A stretch of DNA of 64,000 bases, taken from CAKZNE01 sp040222435 (GTDB taxonomy: Bacteria; Bacteroidota; Bacteroidia; Flavobacteriales; Schleiferiaceae). The stretch covers positions 3,658,001 to 3,722,000 of the forward strand of contig OZ243107.1 of assembly GCA_965212245.1 (NCBI GenBank), written 5' to 3'. Below the pieces are notes generated by a model. It ran no database searches, was not told where the DNA came from, and saw only the letters and a program-made list of their open reading frames with translations. Made by a program: the position numbers and the translations under genes. This document shows, in pieces, positions 33,969 to 42,773 of the stretch (its first letter is position 1; each line of letters begins with the position of its first letter).

Positions 33969-35369
33969 ATGAAAGCTGTAACCACTGCCCGACTTCGTCA
34001 GGATTTTGAGCCTATTGCAAATGTTCCCGAAGAGCAATTACAGTACCTTATAGATAATAGTAAGTCATATGAGCTTAAGGAAGATGAGTTCCTTTTTCAA
34101 AAAGGCCAGCCTTCCGATCATATGAATTTGATATTGTCCGGTCGTATCCGGATCTATTCCCAACAAAAGAATCAATCGCGAGAAATAGCCATTCTTGAAA
34201 AAGGCGATATCACCGGCTTATTACCCTATTCACGCTTAACTCATGCCCAGGGCTCCGGACAGGCGTTGGAAACATCCGTGATCCTTGCATTTCATCGTGA
34301 GAACATGCCTGCAATGATCCGTAATAATTACGAGCTTACAGAAGCACTGGTCCATTTTATGAGCTCACGCATCAGGGAGTTTACCACCTTTCAGTTGCAA
34401 AATGAAAAAATGATGGCCCTTGGGAAACTATCAGCCGGCCTGGCACATGAACTGAATAACCCTGCATCCGCCATTGTAAGGAGCAGTAAAGAACTGAAAA
34501 GTCATCTCGGTCATCTTCCGCAGAACTTTAAAAAGGTGATCTCCATCCGCATGACACCAGAGCAGGTGGATGAAGTAAATGAAATGCTTACCAAACGCCT
34601 TTCCCAGCCTCCCGGCAAAAAACTGAGCCTTATGGAGAGGCAGGACCTTGAAGACGACCTGGCTGATTGCATGGGAGAAAAAGGAGTTGATAATGCGTAT
34701 GAAGTGGCCGAAAACCTTATTGAATTTGGATTTCAATGTTCGGAACTGGAGGCTATCTATGAGCGAACTTCTGCTGATCATTTTGCACCGGTAATAAAAT
34801 GGGTGAACGACAACCTTACCACGGAAAGAATGGTGCGTGAAATTGAAGATGCTTCCACCCGAATAGCCAACCTTGTAAGTAGCGTGAAAAATTTTACGCA
34901 TATGGATCGCACACCTGACAAAATAAAGGCCGATATCCATGAAGGTATAGAAAACACCTTGGTGATGCTCAACCACAAGCTCAGGAAGAACGGGATCCGG
35001 GTAGAGCGAAAATTCCAGGATGATTTGCCGCAGCCCAAAGTTTTGGTGAGTGAATTAAACCAGGTTTGGACCAACCTTATTGACAATGCCATTGATGTTA
35101 TGGAGCACACTGAAAACCCGGTGCTAAGCCTGGAGACGCGACAAGACCGGGAATTTGTAAGGGTGGTAGTGCGAGACAACGGACCGGGTATACCGGACGA
35201 TATTAAGAACAATATTTTTGATCCGTTTTTTACCACCAAGGAAATTGGAAAAGGTACCGGCCTGGGACTGGAGGTGGTAAAAAATATTGTGAATAAACAC
35301 AACGGAACTATTAAAGTAGAATCAGTACCCGGTAATACGGAATTTGAGGTATGTCTGCCTTTGAACTAA
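33969..35369 (+). CDS. Sensor histidine kinase with cyclic-nucleotide-binding-like domain
   Basis: The ATG at 33969 gives 466 residues; an in-frame TTG ten codons upstream is less likely. Residues about 5-135 form a Crp/cNMP-binding-like barrel (ELKEDEFLFQKGQPSDHMNLILSGRIRIYS is split across its strands). An HisKA domain follows with phospho-acceptor H160 in LSAGLAHELNNPASA. Then comes a long helical insert and the ATPase domain with VWTNLIDNAIDVM, VRDNGPGIPDDI and GKGTGLGLEVVKNIV. There is no membrane segment, so it senses a cytoplasmic ligand. The cNMP phosphate-binding cassette (usually F-G-E-x-A-L) is not obvious, and the ligand may not be a cyclic nucleotide. The response regulator fused to a flavoprotein starts 13 bases downstream. 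Confidence 0.9.
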   Translation: MKAVTTARLRQDFEPIANVPEEQLQYLIDNSKSYELKEDEFLFQKGQPSDHMNLILSGRIRIYSQQKNQSREIAILEKGDITGLLPYSRLTHAQGSGQALETSVILAFHRENMPAMIRNNYELTEALVHFMSSRIREFTTFQLQNEKMMALGKLSAGLAHELNNPASAIVRSSKELKSHLGHLPQNFKKVISIRMTPEQVDEVNEMLTKRLSQPPGKKLSLMERQDLEDDLADCMGEKGVDNAYEVAENLIEFGFQCSELEAIYERTSADHFAPVIKWVNDNLTTERMVREIEDASTRIANLVSSVKNFTHMDRTPDKIKADIHEGIENTLVMLNHKLRKNGIRVERKFQDDLPQPKVLVSELNQVWTNLIDNAIDVMEHTENPVLSLETRQDREFVRVVVRDNGPGIPDDIKNNIFDPFFTTKEIGKGTGLGLEVVKNIVNKHNGTIKVESVPGNTEFEVCLPLN

Positions 35370-35382
35370 ACCTGCTCATCTT

Positions 35383-37038
35383 ATGAAAAATCCTATTATA
35401 GTTGCCGTTGATGACGATCAGCAAGTGATTCGGGCGGTAAGCCGTGACCTCCGTAAACGCTATCGCGAGGAATACCGCATAATAGCTACAGATTCTGCAA
35501 ATGAAGCCTTGGAAAGCCTGCATGAAATGAAAAATAAGGGCCTGGAAGTAGCCCTGTTTGTATCTGACCAGCGGATGCCGGAAATGCTGGGGGTGGATTT
35601 CCTGGATAAAGCCAAAAAAATATACCCCCGGGCCAAACGGGTATTGCTTACAGCCTATTCCGATACCGATGCTGCTATTCAGGCTATTAATGAAGTGCAA
35701 TTGGATTACTACCTCATGAAACCCTGGGACCCACCCGAGGAAAAGATGTACCCTGTATTGGATGACCTGCTGGATGAATGGCAAGGCCAGTATATACCGG
35801 AGTTCAGTGGGATCCGCGTGATAGGCTATCAGTTTTCACCACGAAGCCATAAGGTTAAGGATTTTTTAGCGGGTAACCTTTTCCCCTACCGCTGGCTGGA
35901 TGTGGAGACCTCTGAAGAAGCCCGGGAACTCTTGAAAGCCAATCAGCTGGAAGTGAAAAATCTACCGCTTATCTTTTTTGAGGACGGCTCTTTTGTGGAA
36001 AATCCTGAAATACAGGAAGTAGCCTCTAAGCTGGGGCTTAACCCCAAGGCCTCGGCAGATATGTATGATGTGATCATCATTGGTGCCGGCCCGGCCGGAT
36101 TGGCCGCAGCCGTATACGGTTCCAGTGAAGGTTTAAAAACCTTATTGGTGGAGCGCAGGGCACCCGGAGGGCAGGCTGGCACTTCATCGCGTATTGAGAA
36201 TTATCTTGGTTTCCCCAAAGGACTTAGCGGTTCTGACCTGGCGCGCAGGGCCATCAGCCAGGCTACCCGTTTGGGCACCGAGGTACTTACACCCAGTGAG
36301 GTGCAGGAGATCAAATTCAAGGATCAGTATAAAATTGTGGTACTGAAGGATGGAGCCGAGCTTTCTACGAAAAGTATAGTAGTAACCACCGGTGTGGATT
36401 ACCGTAAGCTTGAAACTAAAGGTATTGAAAGCTTTACCGGAGCCGGTATTTACTACGGAGCCGCTACTACGGAAGCCAATGCCTGTAAAGATCAGGATGT
36501 ATTTGTAGTGGGTGGTGGTAATTCGGCCGGGCAGGCCGCTATGTACCTGTCTCAGTTTGCCAGAAAGGTATCTATCCTTATCCGCAGGGATAACCTGAGC
36601 AGCACCATGTCCGCTTACCTTATTGACCAAATCAATGCTACGGACAACATCGGGGTTATGTCCTATACCGAAGTACTGGAAGCTCACGGTTCCAATCGTT
36701 TGGAATACCTCACCCTGAAAACCGGGGAAAATATCCAAAAAGTAAACGCCAGTGCCTTGTTTATCTTTATCGGGGCACGTCCGTATACCGATTGGATGAA
36801 CGGCCTTTTTAATCAGGATGAAAAGGGTTTTTTACTTACAGGCCGTGATTTAGCGGTGCTCAAAGACTTTAAAAAGAATTGGAAACTCCCGCGTGAACCT
36901 TTTCTTTTGGAAACCAGTACTCCGGGGATTTTTGCAGCCGGTGATGTGCGGTCAGGCGCTATGAACCGGGTAGCTTCAGCGGTGGGCGAAGGAGCCATGA
37001 GCATTAGCTTTGTGCACAAGTATCTGGAAGAAGTTTAA
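35383..37038 (+). CDS. Response regulator fused to thioredoxin-reductase-like flavoprotein
   Basis: The 551-residue fusion has three parts. A receiver domain covers 1-125, with the acidic pocket DDD at 10-12, phospho-acceptor D62, T90 and K113. A glutaredoxin/thioredoxin-fold segment lies at about 140-225, where the usual CxxC is replaced by SPRS. A class II FAD/NAD(P) reductase domain covers 226-551, with FAD motif GAGPAGLAAAV, NAD(P) motif VGGGNSAGQA and ATGDVRS-like AAGDVRSG. In that domain the catalytic CATC of thioredoxin reductase reads AATT (in YGAATTEANAC). Output is therefore probably redox chemistry or electron transfer without a dithiol, controlled by phosphorylation rather than by DNA binding. 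The kinase immediately upstream is the likely phosphodonor. Confidence 0.9.
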   Translation: MKNPIIVAVDDDQQVIRAVSRDLRKRYREEYRIIATDSANEALESLHEMKNKGLEVALFVSDQRMPEMLGVDFLDKAKKIYPRAKRVLLTAYSDTDAAIQAINEVQLDYYLMKPWDPPEEKMYPVLDDLLDEWQGQYIPEFSGIRVIGYQFSPRSHKVKDFLAGNLFPYRWLDVETSEEARELLKANQLEVKNLPLIFFEDGSFVENPEIQEVASKLGLNPKASADMYDVIIIGAGPAGLAAAVYGSSEGLKTLLVERRAPGGQAGTSSRIENYLGFPKGLSGSDLARRAISQATRLGTEVLTPSEVQEIKFKDQYKIVVLKDGAELSTKSIVVTTGVDYRKLETKGIESFTGAGIYYGAATTEANACKDQDVFVVGGGNSAGQAAMYLSQFARKVSILIRRDNLSSTMSAYLIDQINATDNIGVMSYTEVLEAHGSNRLEYLTLKTGENIQKVNASALFIFIGARPYTDWMNGLFNQDEKGFLLTGRDLAVLKDFKKNWKLPREPFLLETSTPGIFAAGDVRSGAMNRVASAVGEGAMSISFVHKYLEEV

Positions 37039-37074
37039 TTTAGTACTCATCTGAATTTGAATAAAAGTTAAGCC

Positions 37075-38007
37075 ATGATTATTTATAAGAGCAATAAGAA
37101 CTGGTGGGGAGATATCGGTCATTTATACCGCAGCTGGACCATGAATAAAGTAATGCGGGCAGTGGCCGCCATTGGTGTATACACCACCTTAGTTTGTGTG
37201 TTGCAATTGCATTTTCTGGATAAGGTGGCTGAAATGAGCCTCGGTACCGGAGTATTCAGCCTGTTGGGAGTGGTGCTCAGTATTTTGTTGGTCTTCCGCA
37301 CCAATACCGCTTATGACCGGTGGTGGGAAGGTCGTAAACAATGGGGGGCTTTGGTAAATCACTGCCGTAACCTGGCTATTATTTCTGCAGCTACTTTTCC
37401 GGCCGATTTTAAACGGGAAAAACATCAGATGGCGGTGCATATTTCTAACTTCTGCATTGCATTAAAAGAACACCTCAGGGAAGGTACCCGCCTGGATGAG
37501 CTGATCTCAGTAAGTGAGGAAGACTTAGCGGTATATAAAACCAAAGCTCATATTCCCAATCATATTTCATTGCAAATCCATTATATGATTGAGCGTTTTC
37601 ACCGTGAGAAGATCATTACCGGAGAAGATCACCTGAACTTTAAACCACAGCTTCAGGCGTTACTGGACATTTTGGGTGCCTGTGAAAGGATCAAAAAAAC
37701 CCCTATCCCTTTTTCCTATAATGTATATCTTAAAATATTCATTACCGCTTACGGTTTACTGTTGCCCTTAGCCATGATCCCTGAATTTGGATATTATGCC
37801 ATTCCTGTTGTAATGTTTATCTTCTTTGCTTTTATAGGTGTTGAACTCATGGCAGAAGAAATTGAAGATCCGTTTGGTTTGGATTGCAATGACCTCCCCA
37901 CCGGGGATATAGCCCATACCATCAAGAATAATGTTTTTGAAATTCTGGATGAGCGCTCCGGACTGGATCATAAGATTGAACGCGAGGAGTATGCTAAGGT
38001 TTTTTAA
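37075..38007 (+). CDS. Bestrophin-family membrane channel
   Basis: The 310-residue membrane protein has the bestrophin/UPF0187 signature LLVFRTNTAYDRWWEGRKQWGALVNHCRN, seen here in parts near 78-105. It has hydrophobic helices near 25-45, 58-78, 215-235 and 240-258. The C-terminal motif is EIEDPFGLDCNDLP. Bacterial bestrophins form pentameric ion channels in the inner membrane, some conducting cations and some anions. The gene lies 36 bases downstream of the regulator-flavoprotein gene on the same strand and may be co-transcribed with it, though no functional link is established. The product ends in charged residues and has no extra domain. Confidence 0.92.
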   Translation: MIIYKSNKNWWGDIGHLYRSWTMNKVMRAVAAIGVYTTLVCVLQLHFLDKVAEMSLGTGVFSLLGVVLSILLVFRTNTAYDRWWEGRKQWGALVNHCRNLAIISAATFPADFKREKHQMAVHISNFCIALKEHLREGTRLDELISVSEEDLAVYKTKAHIPNHISLQIHYMIERFHREKIITGEDHLNFKPQLQALLDILGACERIKKTPIPFSYNVYLKIFITAYGLLLPLAMIPEFGYYAIPVVMFIFFAFIGVELMAEEIEDPFGLDCNDLPTGDIAHTIKNNVFEILDERSGLDHKIEREEYAKVF

Positions 38008-38104
38008 GTATTTAGAACTATCGTGACTATTTAAAAGCTCATTAAATCGGTATCTTGCAAACATTCAAATACAAAGGGCGGTTAAACCCATTCTACAAAA
38101 ATAT

Positions 38105-39262
38105 TTGATCATTTTGTTACCACACGAAAAGTATAAGAAGGTTCGCCAATTCACAGAAAGTCTCGTAAAACCCCTTAGTATTGAAGATCACCTGTCGCAA
38201 CCTACAACAGATGTAAGCCCACCTAAATGGCATTTGGGACACACCTCCTGGTTTTTTGAAACCTTTATACTTAAGCCGTATATGGAAGATTATACGGAGT
38301 TTGACCCGCATTTCAATTTCCTGTTTAACTCCTATTACGAAACGGTGGGTAAACGCTTATTACGTGACCAACGTGGTAATATGACACGTCCCCCCCTTGA
38401 AAAAGTATATGCTTATCGCTCCTATGTAGACCAAAAAATAGAGCAATACCTTCGGAATAATGCTGACCCTAAAGCTCTGGATTTATTAGAGCTGGGACTA
38501 AATCATGAACAACAGCACCAGGAACTGTTTCTTACGGATTTTAAATTTATACTGGGAGTGCAGGCCTTTCACCCGGTATATAAAAGTGGTTTTAAAGAAT
38601 CTGAGGAAGAGCATTTTGACCAAGAGTGGATTCACATTCCAGAGGGTAATTATGAAATCGGTTTTTCCGGCAATGGCTTTTGCTTTGATAATGAGTTGGG
38701 CAGGCACAAGGTATTTTTACACAATTTCGAAATCAGTAATAAACTGATAACCAATGGTGAGTTTATAGAATTTATAGAAGCGGGAGGATACCAGGATTTC
38801 AACTATTGGCATTCGGAAGGCTGGGGATGGGTCCAGGAAAATAATGTAAATGCCCCACTGTACTGGGAGCAAAAAGATAAAGAATGGCACCGTTTTACGC
38901 TGGCCGGCCTGGAAAAAGTAAACCCCAATGAGCCGCTTGCTCATATCTCGTATTATGAAGCTTATGCCTTTGCCGAATGGAAAGGGCTGCGACTGCCTAC
39001 TGAACAGGAATGGGAGGTAGCTCACCAACACTTTAAGTGGGGCCAGCGCTGGGAATGGACCAACTCAGCGTATCTGGCCTACCCCGGATTTAGAAAAGAA
39101 GAAGGTGCGGTGGGTGAGTATAATGGCAAATTTATGGTCAATCAAATGGTGCTGCGTGGTGCTTCTGTTGCCACTTCACCCCAACACAGCCGACCCACTT
39201 ATCGTAATTTCTTCCACCCGCATTTGCGCTGGCAATTTACAGGCCTCAGGTTGGCGCGCTAA
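38105..39262 (+). CDS. egtB: Ergothioneine biosynthesis sulfoxide synthase EgtB
   Basis: This iron enzyme joins hercynine (trimethylhistidine) to a thiol donor with oxygen to form the sulfoxide precursor of ergothioneine. The 385-residue product has an N-terminal DinB-like helical domain with WHLGHTSWFFE near 42-52. The metal motif HxxxHxE follows as HEQQHQE, H134, H138 and E140. A C-terminal formylglycine-generating-enzyme-like fold has WRFGLRLPTEQEWE-type KGLRLPTEQEWEVA and ends RWQFTGLRLAR. The start is TTG at 38105 (or TTG at 38114), since no ATG or GTG exists in the open frame back to 38027. egtD follows after 11 bases, forming a two-gene operon. The thiol donor cannot be decided from sequence. 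Confidence 0.93.
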   Translation: MIILLPHEKYKKVRQFTESLVKPLSIEDHLSQPTTDVSPPKWHLGHTSWFFETFILKPYMEDYTEFDPHFNFLFNSYYETVGKRLLRDQRGNMTRPPLEKVYAYRSYVDQKIEQYLRNNADPKALDLLELGLNHEQQHQELFLTDFKFILGVQAFHPVYKSGFKESEEEHFDQEWIHIPEGNYEIGFSGNGFCFDNELGRHKVFLHNFEISNKLITNGEFIEFIEAGGYQDFNYWHSEGWGWVQENNVNAPLYWEQKDKEWHRFTLAGLEKVNPNEPLAHISYYEAYAFAEWKGLRLPTEQEWEVAHQHFKWGQRWEWTNSAYLAYPGFRKEEGAVGEYNGKFMVNQMVLRGASVATSPQHSRPTYRNFFHPHLRWQFTGLRLAR

Positions 39263-39273
39263 TTAAACTGAAC

Positions 39274-40236
39274 ATGGAAACCACTACCAATACTCTAAAA
39301 CAACAATTTGCCCGCGATGTGGATGCGGGTCTTAGTCAAACTCTCAAAAGTCTGCCGTCCCGTTATTTTTATGATGCCCGCGGTGATAAGCTCTTTCAGG
39401 ATATCATGCGTATGCCGGAGTATTACCTTACAGACTGTGAGTACGAAATATTTAACCTTCAGAAAGAGGCCATTTTGCAGGCTGTTTCACGTGGTAAAAA
39501 ATTCAATCTTGTAGAACTGGGAGCGGGAGATGGTTACAAAACCAAATTGCTTCTGGAACATTTCCTTAAAAGTGATATTGAGTTTGAATATTTCCCGGTG
39601 GACATATCCAATGATGTGCTTATTGGGCTTGAAAACAGTTTAAAGACGCAATTTCCCGCCCTTAAGGTAAGTCCGTTGAACTATGAATACTTTGAGGCAC
39701 TGGAGCGCTTGAATGATCTGGATTCCTCTCCCAAGGTGATTTTGTTTCTGGGAAGTAATATCGGAAACTTTACACCGGAAAGGGCCAATTCATTCTTTGC
39801 CAAACTCAACCACATCATACAAACCGGAGACCGCTTATTGAGTGGTATTGACCTTAAAAAAGACCCCCGAACCATATTAAAGGCTTACAATGATCCGGGT
39901 GGTATTACCAAGGCTTTTAACCTCAATTTACTGAGCCGCATGAACCGGGAACTGGGCGCTGATTTTGTAAAAGCTCAATTTGATCATTACCCCACTTATG
40001 ATCCCTTTACCGGAGAGGCCCGCAGCTATATTATGAGTACGGTTGACCAGGATGTATACATTGGTGCACTGGATAAAACTTTTTCATTTTCACACTCCGA
40101 AGCCATTCATACCGAGATATCACGAAAATACAGTTTACCGGAAATCAATGCCCTGGCTGACAAAGCAGGCTTTACAGTACGCAAACACTTTACAGATCGT
40201 AAAGGCTACTTTGTAGATACTTTGTGGGAAAAGTAA
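39274..40236 (+). CDS. egtD: L-histidine N-alpha-methyltransferase EgtD
   Basis: EgtD trimethylates the alpha-amino group of histidine with S-adenosylmethionine to give hercynine, the first step of ergothioneine synthesis. The 320-residue product has the family start LPSRYFYDARGDKLFQDI and the substrate-loop MPEYYLTDCEYEIF. The SAM-binding motif is NLVELGAGDGYKTKLLLEHF, followed by FLGSNIGNF. It is cytoplasmic, without signal or membrane segments. It is placed 11 bases behind egtB. The genes for EgtC or an EgtE-like C-S lyase are not in the window, so the last step depends on another locus or a promiscuous lyase. Confidence 0.95.
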   Translation: METTTNTLKQQFARDVDAGLSQTLKSLPSRYFYDARGDKLFQDIMRMPEYYLTDCEYEIFNLQKEAILQAVSRGKKFNLVELGAGDGYKTKLLLEHFLKSDIEFEYFPVDISNDVLIGLENSLKTQFPALKVSPLNYEYFEALERLNDLDSSPKVILFLGSNIGNFTPERANSFFAKLNHIIQTGDRLLSGIDLKKDPRTILKAYNDPGGITKAFNLNLLSRMNRELGADFVKAQFDHYPTYDPFTGEARSYIMSTVDQDVYIGALDKTFSFSHSEAIHTEISRKYSLPEINALADKAGFTVRKHFTDRKGYFVDTLWEK

Positions 40237-40297
40237 AAGTGTAACGCTTGTAATGGTAAATTGCAATTCATTTTTATTGCTGTAGTATCTCCCTCCC

Positions 40298-41080
40298 ATG
40301 ACCACTGATCCTTTGCACTACTTTATACACATTCCGAAAACAGCTGGAATGACCTTGCAATCACTGGCCCGTTGGCAATATCAAAAACCAGAAGAACTGG
40401 AATTGGTATACGCTCAGGAAGAGGTGGTAAATGGCTTTGAAGACCGGGAAGAACTAAAACTTGTAATGGGGCATTTCCGCTGGGGATATCACCAGTTTAG
40501 TGATAGACCGGCCGTGTATCTTACTTTTTTAAGAGAGCCGCTGAGCCACGTCATTTCACATTATCAATACACTTTTGATCATCCTGAAAAATTCAAAAAT
40601 CTGCCCCAGGTAAATAACCTCATCGAATTTGCCCGCTGTCCCTACGGCTACAACCTGCAAACCCGTTTTTTATGTGGTATAAATGATATTACCGGTAAAG
40701 AAAAAGAAATGTTGCAACGGGCCAAAGAGCACCTGGTGCGTTACGTAGAGGTAATCGGCTTGATGGAACACTTTGATGAGTCCTTATTGTTAATGCAAAA
40801 GCCACTGGGCTTCAAACGTATTTTTTACGAACGTAAAAATGAAGGCCGGGCCCGGAAAAAATTTATTCCGTCTGATGAGGAACTGGATCAACTGAAAGAG
40901 ATCAATAAATACGATATGGAGCTATACGAGTTTGGCCGGCAGTTATTTGAAGCTCAACTTAATAAGAACCGCGACATCCATGAAAAAACCAAGCAGTTCA
41001 AACTCATGAACCACTGGTTTTGGAAACTCAATCCAGCTTACACCCGCCTTAAACTTGCCTTGGGTTTCGCGAAGCGGTAA
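40298..41080 (+). CDS. Sulfotransferase-family protein
   Basis: The 260-residue soluble protein carries the 5'-phosphosulfate-binding loop of the Golgi-type (heparan-sulfate 2-O-like) sulfotransferases, FIHIPKTAGMTLQSLA, near 9-24. The 3'-phosphate region is TFLREPLSHVISHYQY, near 83-98. The remaining sequence is helical and basic. It would transfer sulfate from PAPS to a carbohydrate or other acceptor; the acceptor is unknown. There is no signal peptide, so modification would be cytoplasmic. It lies 61 bases after egtD on the same strand without an obvious functional tie. Its last 32 bases overlap the end of the convergent symporter gene. Confidence 0.85.
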   Translation: MTTDPLHYFIHIPKTAGMTLQSLARWQYQKPEELELVYAQEEVVNGFEDREELKLVMGHFRWGYHQFSDRPAVYLTFLREPLSHVISHYQYTFDHPEKFKNLPQVNNLIEFARCPYGYNLQTRFLCGINDITGKEKEMLQRAKEHLVRYVEVIGLMEHFDESLLLMQKPLGFKRIFYERKNEGRARKKFIPSDEELDQLKEINKYDMELYEFGRQLFEAQLNKNRDIHEKTKQFKLMNHWFWKLNPAYTRLKLALGFAKR

Positions 41081-42773
41081 ACCCTTGTAAAATAAGGGAG
41101 ATGATCACCACCAAACCACAGCCAATCACATTATACCAAAGGTACTCCACGTTAAAGTTGAGGAAAAAAGGAATTTCCAGCTGACGACCAAAATGGATGG
41201 CCAGCACACCTAATTCAGCTATAATGGCACTCCAGAATACCGCTACCCCACCTACTCTTTTAATGAAAAAGGCTACGATGAAAATCCCCAGAATAGTTCC
41301 GTAAAAAAGTGAGCCCAGCAAATTGACCATTTCAATGAGATTATCAAAGAGTTGTGCAGAAAGAGCAAAACCAATGGCCAGCGCGCCCCATAGAACAGTC
41401 AGTATCCGGGAGGTGAATACTTGTTGTTTTTCCGTAGCATCCCTTTTAAATAACCTGCTGTAAAAATCTACCGAAGTTGTAGTAGCTAAGGCATTGAGCT
41501 CTCCGGAGGTACTGGACATAGCTGCAGAAAATATCAAAGCAATGATCAACCCTATTACACCAACGGGCAGGTAATCCATCACAAAAGTCAGGAACACATA
41601 ATTGGTATCCTTGATCTTAAAATCGGGATCAGCTTCCAGTAAAAGCTCCTTCACTTCCTGACGGATCTTTCCATCTTCTTCCAACTGTTGCTGAAATAAG
41701 GCTTTGCTTTGTTCCGTATTTACACCTGTTTCCAATGCATCTGTATAGGCCTGGCGTGCGCCCTGTAATTCCAGGTAATTGGCATCATAGCGAGACTGGA
41801 TTTCATCCTTCTTTTCCGCATACGAACTTTCTTCCAGGCCTTCCAGAGCTGTTTCATTGAAGAATACCGGAGGTTTTACGTAGAGGTAAAAAACAAATAC
41901 CAGTACCCCGGTAAATAGAATGAACAACTGCATAGGGATCTTTACTACTGCATTGAACATTAAACCCAACCGACTTTCCTTAATATTTCGTCCGGTAAGG
42001 TAACGCTGCACCTGGCTCTGATCTGTTCCAAAATAGCTCAGTGCCAGAAATAAACCTCCCGTAAGTCCGGACCATACGGTATAGCGTTCATTCAGATCCC
42101 AATTGAAATCCAGGATTTCCAGCCGGCCTACTGAACCGGCCAGGTCCATGGCATTGCCGAAAGAAGTGAAATCTCCAATACGGAACAGCAGTATTCCAAA
42201 AGCCAGTACCATACCAAGCAGAATAATACCCATCTGCCATTTTTGAGTGAGGCTTACCGCCTTGGAGCCTCCGCTTACCGTATACACAATGACCAATACG
42301 CCCACAAAGAGATTGGTGAAATTAAGGTTCCACCCCAAAATGCTTGAAAGAATGATGGCCGGTGCATAAATGGTAAGACCGGCCGCCAGCCCTCTTTGCA
42401 CCAGAAATAGAAAGGCCGCCAGCAAACGTGTTTTAAGGTCAAACCGCCTTTCAAGGTATTCATAGGCCGTATACACCTTTAAGCGGTAATAAATAGGTAT
42501 AATAAATGCTGAAATAATAATAAGCGCCAGGGGCAAGCCGAAATAGAATTGCACAAAACGCAGGCCCTTCTCATAACCCAAACCCGGGGCACTTAAAAAG
42601 GTAATAGCGCTGGCCTGTGTTGCCATAACCGAAAGGCCAATGGTAAACCAATTCATTTCATTACCGCCCCGCAGGTAATCATCAGCCGTACGTGATGAAC
42701 GGGTGCGCCACACCCCATAGCCTACAACGGTAAATAAGGTTCCAAAAAGAACTATCCAGTCAACAGTGCTCAT
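41049..42773 (-). CDS. Sodium:solute symporter (SSS family) with coiled insert
   Basis: The 574-residue inner-membrane transporter has about 13 hydrophobic helices and SSS motifs: TADDYLRGGNEMNWFTIGLSVMAT near the N-terminus (in pieces), GGSKAVSLTQKWQ, and the late signature SAAMSSTSGELNALATT. An unusual hydrophilic insert of about 85 residues, rich in Glu/Lys/Gln and probably helical, lies at about 300-385 between two membrane helices (TALEGLEESSYAEKKDE to EADPDFKIK). The substrate is unknown. The ATG overlaps the stop of the 37-residue membrane-peptide gene as ATGA. The PIG-L deacetylase gene is just upstream of that, suggesting transport of an amino-sugar-like product. The 3' end overlaps the sulfotransferase gene by 32 bases. 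Confidence 0.92.
   Translation of the reverse strand: MSTVDWIVLFGTLFTVVGYGVWRTRSSRTADDYLRGGNEMNWFTIGLSVMATQASAITFLSAPGLGYEKGLRFVQFYFGLPLALIIISAFIIPIYYRLKVYTAYEYLERRFDLKTRLLAAFLFLVQRGLAAGLTIYAPAIILSSILGWNLNFTNLFVGVLVIVYTVSGGSKAVSLTQKWQMGIILLGMVLAFGILLFRIGDFTSFGNAMDLAGSVGRLEILDFNWDLNERYTVWSGLTGGLFLALSYFGTDQSQVQRYLTGRNIKESRLGLMFNAVVKIPMQLFILFTGVLVFVFYLYVKPPVFFNETALEGLEESSYAEKKDEIQSRYDANYLELQGARQAYTDALETGVNTEQSKALFQQQLEEDGKIRQEVKELLLEADPDFKIKDTNYVFLTFVMDYLPVGVIGLIIALIFSAAMSSTSGELNALATTTSVDFYSRLFKRDATEKQQVFTSRILTVLWGALAIGFALSAQLFDNLIEMVNLLGSLFYGTILGIFIVAFFIKRVGGVAVFWSAIIAELGVLAIHFGRQLEIPFFLNFNVEYLWYNVIGCGLVVIISLILQGFTASRNPRQV

Noticed and set aside
34431..36738. Several long minus-strand frames (174-184 codons) opposite the kinase and regulator-flavoprotein genes
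   Set aside because: They mirror conserved coding sequence in other frames, have no recognisable motif, and overlap one another.
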